This document shows, one piece after another, positions 34,101-43,600 of a stretch of 64,000 nucleotides of DNA. Made by a program: the position numbers and the translations under genes. The DNA lies in contig UESW01004014.1 in NCBI GenBank assembly GCA_900491605.1, positions 258,266-322,265 of the forward strand, given 5' to 3'. Position 1 is the stretch's first letter. Each line of letters opens with the position of its first letter. The notes beneath the pieces were generated by a model, which did no database searches, had not been told where the DNA came from, and worked only from the letters and a program-made list of their open reading frames with translations. This DNA is from Calamus simplicifolius (Eukaryota; Streptophyta; Magnoliopsida; Arecales; Arecaceae).

Positions 34101-37100
34101 CAATCAAAAAAAAAAAAAACTGATTGCAAGTTTATTAAGATTTGGATGTGTGGCAGAAAGGATAAGCAACAAATTGCAATGAATGGAGCGCAACCATCAA
34201 GAAGAGCAAGGAGAAGTGTGAATGATTTCTTTCTTTCAACATGGATATCTTTTATTTTGAATAAGGTATTACCAGGATTCATTCAAGAAGTTTCATGTAA
34301 CCAATAGGGAAACTATACAATCATAACAAGAAGAACCGATAAGAACAAACCATCCATTCGAATCACGATGCTCATAATTTTTTATCGTATCTTCCAATTC
34401 AAGGGCTTCCATGACAAAAGTCATATATTCACTGCAGAAAGTAAAGGAAAGTTAGGATGAGAAGTGAATAGAAATGATTTTTCTATATTGAAGTTAAAAT
34501 GTCAGATAAAGCCATTTGCACAATATCAGGAAGGAAAAATTATCTGAGGGCTTCATTCTAAGTTTATTCAGCACTTTCATAGATTACGATCACTTGCAGA
34601 TTCAATTACCTAACCATCATTCTTGCTTTTCTATTAAATTGCAGTAGCCATCCAAATGTGAATGAACAATTTAGAGCCATTTACAGATATAATATGCACC
34701 AAAAGGATAGTAACTATACATAATTGAATGGACCTGCCTTTTGTATCTATAATACTCTTCTCGAGCTATCCTTAGTTGACGTCTGAGTGCAGCCATCGTC
34801 TTATCATCAGTGTCATAATCCATATCATTTTCTCCCAATCTACCTCCTGACGGCTTGAAAGATGGATCTTCCCGCAACTAAAAGAAGTAACATTAAGAAA
34901 AGCCGTGAACTAATTAAGTTGAATAAATGCTTGGCTTTGGCAATTTTATGATCAAAATTTTTAATATTGGACCATGGAGCAGGAGTACCATTTGATGCAA
35001 CATTCTATCAATAACATCCATGTAGGGCCTTAAAGCATCGCGCTTTGACATCTGATTGGATGTGGCTTGTGCAACCTAAAACACAATATAATACTGAATA
35101 CTTGTTGCAAATGATAACAAAAGTTTATAACATTATACAATCAACAGACAAGGTGCATCACAATAAGTAAATTGCAAAGGAATATTTATTATGGAATTCA
35201 TAATGGAAGACCACAGACCTGCCAAGAAAGCAAGACCAACTAGTACAGATTATGTATGGCAGAAAGAATATACTGATGCTCTAATGTCGATCAGTCAAAA
35301 TAACTAATAATCACACCAGCTCAATCAGTCGTTATAGAATCAATTCAGTGTACCAATACTATGCATGCCCTTTGTACTGAGAATCAGTTCAATACCAATA
35401 CAGTACGAGGCACCACACACTAGTACAGCGAACCTAGCCATGCAATAATTTTCAATTAATAGCACCTAATTATTTCCATGAAATTAAAAGAAAAATTAAT
35501 TAGGGCATTGATAACCGAGATATCTTGCATTATGAAAAGGTTTGATGCAAACAATGATATGGTAAAAGAGTTTCTAAATACCCACAAAAATGGTCATTAC
35601 CACCTGTAGAATTTGAAAAGAGATTATATTTACCACAATTGCATTGGAAAATTCTTGATGAGCATCATCAAGCTTGACGGCCATTTTTGCAACCCTATGA
35701 GAGAGAACTTTTTGGTGGTTATTCCAATCTGCATTTCTCCAAATGCTCTTAGGAATTTCGCTCAAACCAAAACCAAGAAGAAATGCACCCGTCACCAGCC
35801 CAAAGGTATTTGAGCAAGCCATGGCTAGGCCCACAATATTTCCACTCTGTTGACAAATAAATAAAGGTACAGATCAATATACTGGAAATTATTCACGTGT
35901 TAGGGTGAACAAAGAAACCCACCAAAAACAATAACAGTAATTAAACAAAGTGGTACAAATATATTGAATTAAATAAAAATATCACACTCAACTCAACTCA
36001 TCTAAGCCTTTTTCCCAACTACATGGGGTTGGCTACATGAATTTGCTTCCTCCAAAATAAAAATATCACACTAAATAGTAAAAAAAAAAACCTAATAAGC
36101 TTATGGTTAATAAGCATATCTTATAATACTTGATATTGCATTTTCAGAAACTTCTACCACAAGCTAATTAAAAAAATGACAATATCTTAACTCTCGTCAA
36201 ACCAAACTAATCAATGATTGTTGAGTTACATCCACATTTTTCTTCAATTTTATCAAATCATCTTCTTTCCAGCTACCACATATTTTTAGGCAACGAATAG
36301 GAATTGTTGTGTATGAACCAATAAAATATTTGCTAAGATAGGCATGCAACAAAAAAATTGACAAGGCTACCCTCAATTACTTTTTCACGAAAAGCAGATA
36401 TATTTTGAAAAAGAAAATAAAAAATTTACTCTTTCAAGCAAGGTCTGCCATACTAATCCATCCGATTGTACCGTACGTTACTAATGAGATACTGGTGCAA
36501 TACCAAGCTTCAATTTGATATGAACCAAACTGGTCGGAACTGAGTTGAACCACCCTATACCACACAATATCAAGTGGTATAAAAGTGAGAAAAGGAATGG
36601 GTACCCTATCCCAATATGGGGTATGAACCGATTCGTACCACACCAAATTGAAAACAATATGGGTCTTAGTACAATTTTTTCTGGACCTTGCTTTCAAGTA
36701 ATACGTTAAATTGTATGAGAGAGTAGAAACAGGTAATGATGTGAAGAAAAAGAAACCCGTAATCTTACATATTTGTACCAAGCCTAGCAATAACATAACA
36801 ACATAATCCATGCACTAAACCGGTATAATAGCATAAGCTAAAGTGGCCAATAAATGGACGGATAGTAGTTCGATAAGAGTAAGAGACAAACCATTTCCTA
36901 TGCATTATAATAAGCAGAATGAGACCAATAAGGCCAATAGATCCCACAATTATATAAAAGAGCAAGTTCATTCGAGCGCTTGTTTTTAGTCTCTCTTTCA
37001 CTGTGAAATCTCCAGCATCTTCATAACCTTGAATGGTTGGAACCACAGCCCTGCTTAGAGAGAAAATAACTCAAAACCATGAGAATGAATGAATTAATTA

Positions 37101-37647
37101 GTAACAAAAAAGATTACGCACATAACTACTAAAGCGACTTATCTACAGAGACCAAAAAATCAAATAATGATCTAAAAATTGCATGCTCTACATGGAAATG
37201 CCACTTAAATGCAACTGATCTGACAAATATTGTTCAAATACAAACTAAGAACTTAATTAGCAAAGGTTTAGAGGCATGGTGGCAATAATGAACTGAAACA
37301 TGTTACAAACTTCTTGGAGGGCAATTATAATATTTACAACATATATTATGAAGTCAAAAGCCAACCCCATGTAATTGGGAAAAGGCTTAGATGAGTTGAG
37401 TTGAGTATTATGAAGTCAAACATAAATAATTATTTCCAGAATCTGAATCATTATTAGCTATACAGGGATCATTAGCATCATAATTTAATTATATCTATAT
37501 AATAAAGAAAGGAGTACCTATTAAATATATTAACATAATACAAGATATGTATGATGGAACAGTAAGGACTATTGGTGGTAATAGTAGTGAATTTTTTTAT
37601 TACCATAGGCTTACATTAGGAATCTACTCTTATTCCCTATCTTTTTG

Positions 37648-37692
<45 letters not shown>

Positions 37693-40600
37693 CTTACAAG
37701 ACATTTAAAATGATATTCTAAAATGCATGTTATTTGCAGATGATATAATACTAGTAGATGAAACTAAAGTTGAAGTTAATCGTAAGTTAAAACTATAGCG
37801 AAATACATTAGAATCTAAAGGTTTTAGGTTAAGTAGGATAAATACAAAATACATAAAATGCAATTTTAATACAAGTAGAAATGAAGATGGATGTAGAGTA
37901 TAAATTGGGAACCATGAAGTTACTAAAATGATCATTTTCGATATTTAAGATCGATTATTCATAAGAAAAGAGAGATTAAAGATGACATTGTCCCCGTAGG
38001 ATTAAAGCAAGTTGGATAAAATGGAGAAGTGCAATTAAAATATTATGTGATAAGAAAGTACCTACCAAATTGAATAAAAAGTTTTATAAGACGGCTATAA
38101 GACCATCTATACCTTATAACACGGAATGTAGGGCAGTTAGAAAAATAAACGTACATAAGATAAATGTAACGGAAATGAGAATGTTAAAATGAAAATATGG
38201 TAATACAAGAAAAGATAGAATAAGAAATAAAATCATTCATAAAAAGGTAGAGGTAACTCTAATCGAGGATAAATTAGGGTAAGAACGACTTAAATGGTTT
38301 GGACAGTGCAACGTAGACCTAGAGATACACTTGTACGAAAGAGTGATTTGGTACATGTAGAGAAAAAAGTAGATGTAAGCCAAAAATCACATGAAAAAAG
38401 TGATAAAGAAAGACTCAAAATTTTTACATCTTACAAAAAATATGACCCAAAACAAAGCTAAATGGAGAAAAGAATTTATGTAACCGATCCCAACTAGTTT
38501 GGGATTAAAGGTTTGTTGTTGCTGCTGTATCATAGACATATTCAAAATACCGATAAAATTTAGAATCTTGAAGCAGTAATAAAAGTTAAATAGTAGTCAT
38601 TATCGTAATATTATGTTGCCATTGTGGTTTTATTGCATCTATAACAGCAATGATGAGTGTGCACGCCCAGCCAGCTGACACTAAAACATATATATGCACA
38701 AAGGACACCGGCCCCAACCCCCATGCATACTTCTTCCACTTTATTTCTTTTCTTTCAACTTTTGGCTGGTTCCTTTGAGCCTGAGACTTTGTTCTTTTCC
38801 TCTAGAATGTTATCACAATCCCATCATGCAGGTTTTCTGCACCTTATCTGGATATTTTCATATTTTATATGAAAAAACAGAACATACTAGTAGATAGGCC
38901 TTTAGAGGACCGATATACATCACCAAGTGTCAGTACAATATTGTTCCAATATTGCACCTCGGTCCTGAAACCTTTCTTGTATAGTTTATGTATTAAAGAA
39001 GGAGAAGATTGCTTAACAGTGGACACCCATATTGATTATATTAGTCAATGTAAAAGGTAATGCCTACAAAACAAATACCAAGAACCCTATCAGTAAATTA
39101 CTAATTCGGTATGGTACTTCAGTATAATATTTTGGTATGCTATGTCGGTGTGGTACGGTACATCAATACACTTAGTCAGCACGGTAGAACATGGTGCGCA
39201 CCCCATACCAAGACAAACTTTCAATATTTTTTTCCACAACCCTAGCCATACTACCAACCAAAACCAGTGTACGGAGTGGTTTCACTCGGTTCAAACTAGT
39301 ATGGACTGATTCAGCTCATATATTGAACCAAACTTTAGCTCTATATCGGTACCTTACCAATATGAGATGTCGGTATAGGGTGGTATGTGTCAATATGGTA
39401 GACTTTGGCAAAAGGTATAATTGTATAAAACATTTTAGAACTTTATTAAAAAACCTTCATTGTTGGTGATGCTTTGAAATTTTATAACAATATTTTATCA
39501 ACAGCGAAAATGACTAGTCATCATGATTATTGTGCTATACTGTTACAAAGAGTCATATGCTCTATTGGACATGGTCCACTTTCTTTAAGATATCCCCCCT
39601 CATGATTACTCTAAAAAAATACCATGGGGTCACCTTTGTAATGGCATAAATACTTCATAAAATAAAATTTTCAATATCCTTATCCTCAGCGTTGAAACAC
39701 AATTGACAATAGACGAATCCAGTCACAACCCATCTTTGCCTTTTGATGCTTCCATGGTTGATGGTATGCCAATGTCATCTCCATGAATATTTCTTAAAAT
39801 AAAATTTTCAACTCTCTTAACCTGGGAATGTAGAACATTATTATGATATAGGCATCCTTGTCCATAGCTGCAATCCATATTTACCCTCTAATACTTCCCA
39901 TGGCTGATCAGCCGCCCTCTTTGCAATGCTCCTTAATCTCTCAAACCTCATCTACGACTCCCTCTCCATTTACCTTCTCCACTCCCCCCAGCTCTCTAAC
40001 CCTATTCGGCTATAACCCTATCCCAACTCTCTACCATGGTACCACCCTTCAATCTCACCCAACAAATTGGCATGCATGCAACCTGTAAATGTTACTCAGC
40101 CTCCAAACCTTGGAGATCAACACGGAATGAGAGATCTAGGATATCACAATATAATGTATTACTTCATGGACTATGAAACAACACTAAAACAAATATTAAT
40201 TGTCTAAAATCATTAGTTTTCAAGATTACCAATGATATGCGTAAAACATGAGTTGTAATTATTGACTGACAGTAAAAGAGAAATATTTGTGAACCCACAT
40301 TCCTCTTTTCATAAGATATTGTAAGTTAAAATATGCGATGTCTCCACATGAAATATATGCCATAGGAGAGCCAGACGCCATAGTTTAGAGTGCTAGTGTG
40401 TTTATAAGATTTGCCCTTAAATCAGTTATGCAGCTAGAATATTCGATTACATAGGATAATTAACAATTACTTAGTGAAACACCTCAAACTTTGTCAGCAT
40501 TATGAGTGGTAGACAATCATGTACTACTAATGAATTATTAATTTTTGAAACTAATACAAAATCAAGATTCAAGAGAAACTAATACAAAATCAAGATTCAA

Positions 40601-43600
40601 GAGTCTCTAATGTTCACTATGTTGGATGACCTTTGAAGTCAAAAGCAGGAATGGATGCAGATGCAAGAAAAATTTCTGAACACGATGATGTTATCTATTC
40701 TCTTCTGTGACAATTACTTGAGAAAAATGGTTTTGATAACTCCATCCTTTGAACCACTTTCATCAAATCCTCACATTATTGAGATACACCAGAATATTTA
40801 TTGGTTATTGCAGCTCAACTTAACCAAAGAGAACTAGATAGGAAAAGTAGCAGCACAAATATCAGAAAGAATTATGTACTAAGTACAAATATCTAAGATT
40901 ATTTCCATAAGAATAATAAATTTTGCTAAAAAAACACATATCAAATTCTGTTATATAAAAATTAACTACAGATATTCAAGATTATTTCCATAAAGCTAAT
41001 GACTTTTGTAAAACAAAACATATATGAAATTCCATTGTACAAAAATTGGGTAAATAACTCCTGACATTTTACACTCTAGACAGCCGTTCCACTTTGATTG
41101 AAGATCTAGCATGTTGAATATGTTTTAATACTAGGGACTCATTAACATTACCATGTTAGCAGAAATGTGCTCCAATATGACCAGCTCCAGAAGAAAGCAA
41201 TGCCGCCCTGCTGTTGTCCTATTATTGTCTGCATGGGAAACAATGATATATTAACTAATCAGAATATTAAGGTTAAATGCATTAAAGATAATAATCAAGA
41301 AGTTTTAGTTAAGAAGAACGAGATCAAAGAAAGATGAAGAAACTATTTTAATAAATTATTAAATAAAAATCATATAGATAACTTAAGATGCCTTACTAGT
41401 TCCACTAAAGATAAAGTTATGGTGTGTGCTCATAAAATTAGGACATTTAAGATAAAAAAAGACTATGAAAAAATAAAAATAGAAAAGGTTATAGGATCTA
41501 ATAAGCTTCCTATCAAGGTTTAAAAATATTTAGGTAATGCTGGAGAATTTGTGTGACAAATTTATTTAATAAGTTTTAAAAACTAAAAGATGCCTCATAA
41601 ATAAAGGAAGAGCACTATACTAATTTATAAGAATAAATGAACTATTCAAAACTGCTCTAACTACAATGGTATCAAGCTCATGAGCCATACTATCAAACTT
41701 TGAAAGAGAGTAATTTAATATAAATTAAAATATACTACAAAGATATCAGAGAATCTATTTAGTTTTATGCTAAGAAGGTCAACTATAAAAGTTATTTTTC
41801 TGCTTAACAAATTGATAGAGAATATAGAGAAAAAAGATAAGATTTTTGCATTATTTTTATTAATTTAGAAAAATATATGATAGAGTCCTTACAAAAATTT
41901 TATGATGAGTGCTAGAAAAGAAAGGAGTATCCATTAGATATATTAGCATAATAAAAGATATGTATAATAGAGCAGTTACTAGTATTAAAACAAGTGATGG
42001 TAATACTAGTGAATTTTCTATATAGTATATTTACATTAGGGATCTACTTTGTCTCTATCTTTTAGCTTTACTTATAAATAAGCTTACTAGATATATTCAG
42101 AATGATATTTCATGGTGTATGTTATTTGCAAATGATATAGTACTAATAGATGAAATAAAGCTGGGGTTAATCAGAGGTGAGAATTATGAAGAAATGCATC
42201 AAAATCTAAATGTTTTAGGTTAAGTAGTATAAAGCAAGAATACATGAAATATAATATTAGTAAAATTAGAAATAAAGATGAATGTAAAGTAAAATTAAGA
42301 ATCATAAAGTCTTTAAAATGATCATTTTTAATATATAGGATCGATTATTCATAAAAAATATGAGATTAAGTATAATGTTGTCCATAAGATTAAAGCAGAT
42401 GGATAAAATGAAGAATTGCAACTAAATATTATATGATGGCAAAGTGCCTACCAAGTTGAAGAAAAGATTTTATAGGACAATCATAAAACCAACTATGCTT
42501 TATAGTATGGAATACTGGGCAGTTCGAAAAGTACATGTACATATATGAATGTGACTAAATAAGAATATTTAGATGAATATGTGATAAAAAAGATAGAATA
42601 AGAAATGAAATCATTCATAAAAAGTGAAAGTAGCATCAATCAAGGACAAATTAAGAGAAAGATGATTTAAATAGTTTGGACATATACAATGTAAACCAAC
42701 AAATGCAATTGTGTAAAGGAATAACTTGATACATATATAAGAAAAAGGAGGTAAAGATAGATTGAAAATTATATAAAATGAAGTAATAAAAAAAGAACTA
42801 AAATCTCTATATCTTACAGAAAAAAATGACTCAAAACCAAAATGAATGAAGAAAGAATTCATGTAGCCGACCCCAATTAGTTTGAAATCAATGTTTTGTT
42901 GTTGTTGTTGAATATTGTGGGAGGGAAGGGATGTAACATAGTATGAATTTTTCTATGACATAGTATGAATAAGCAAACAACCTAAAAAAAGCAACCAACT
43001 AATAACAAAGTGGCAAAAAAATGTTGGAAAATGAAATACAAGAGAATCGAAACCTAATCCTCCATCACACTTCCAACCCTAACATAGTAAAGGACATAAA
43101 GGGCACCTAATGCATGAGGCTCTCGTTATTGCAGAGCATAGGGAGAGTCAAATGTATATGGTCTTATCCTTGTATATTGAGAGGTTGTTTTCTGGTCACA
43201 ACGAAACGACCTTACCATCGTACCAAGGCTCAACAACATGGTGAAGGACATCCAACTTTAAAAACCTAAATTGAATCATCAAAGAGTCTATTAATTAGTC
43301 TTGATTTATCCCAATAGTATCCATTTAAAACATTTCTCCTAAAATATACCTCTTCTACACCATCCACCAAATTACAGAATCAAAAATGCAATTCATCCTA
43401 TCTTCATTTAATAAAATATCATTCCAGCTCACCAAGAAATTGGTAATTTTTTCTTTTATGCTCGAGAAAATATCATAAGCTCTGCAAACTTTCCAACACC
43501 CAACTACTCAACATTGAATTTGCATCCATTTGCAGATGGCAACAGGTGCATGATTTTTCAATAATTTAAAATGCATGTAAAGTATCTTGAAGAAAATGTG

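Noticed and set aside
37649..37688. (TA)n run considered as a feature of its own
   Set aside because: A simple microsatellite expanded inside the LINE fragment; mentioned there only.
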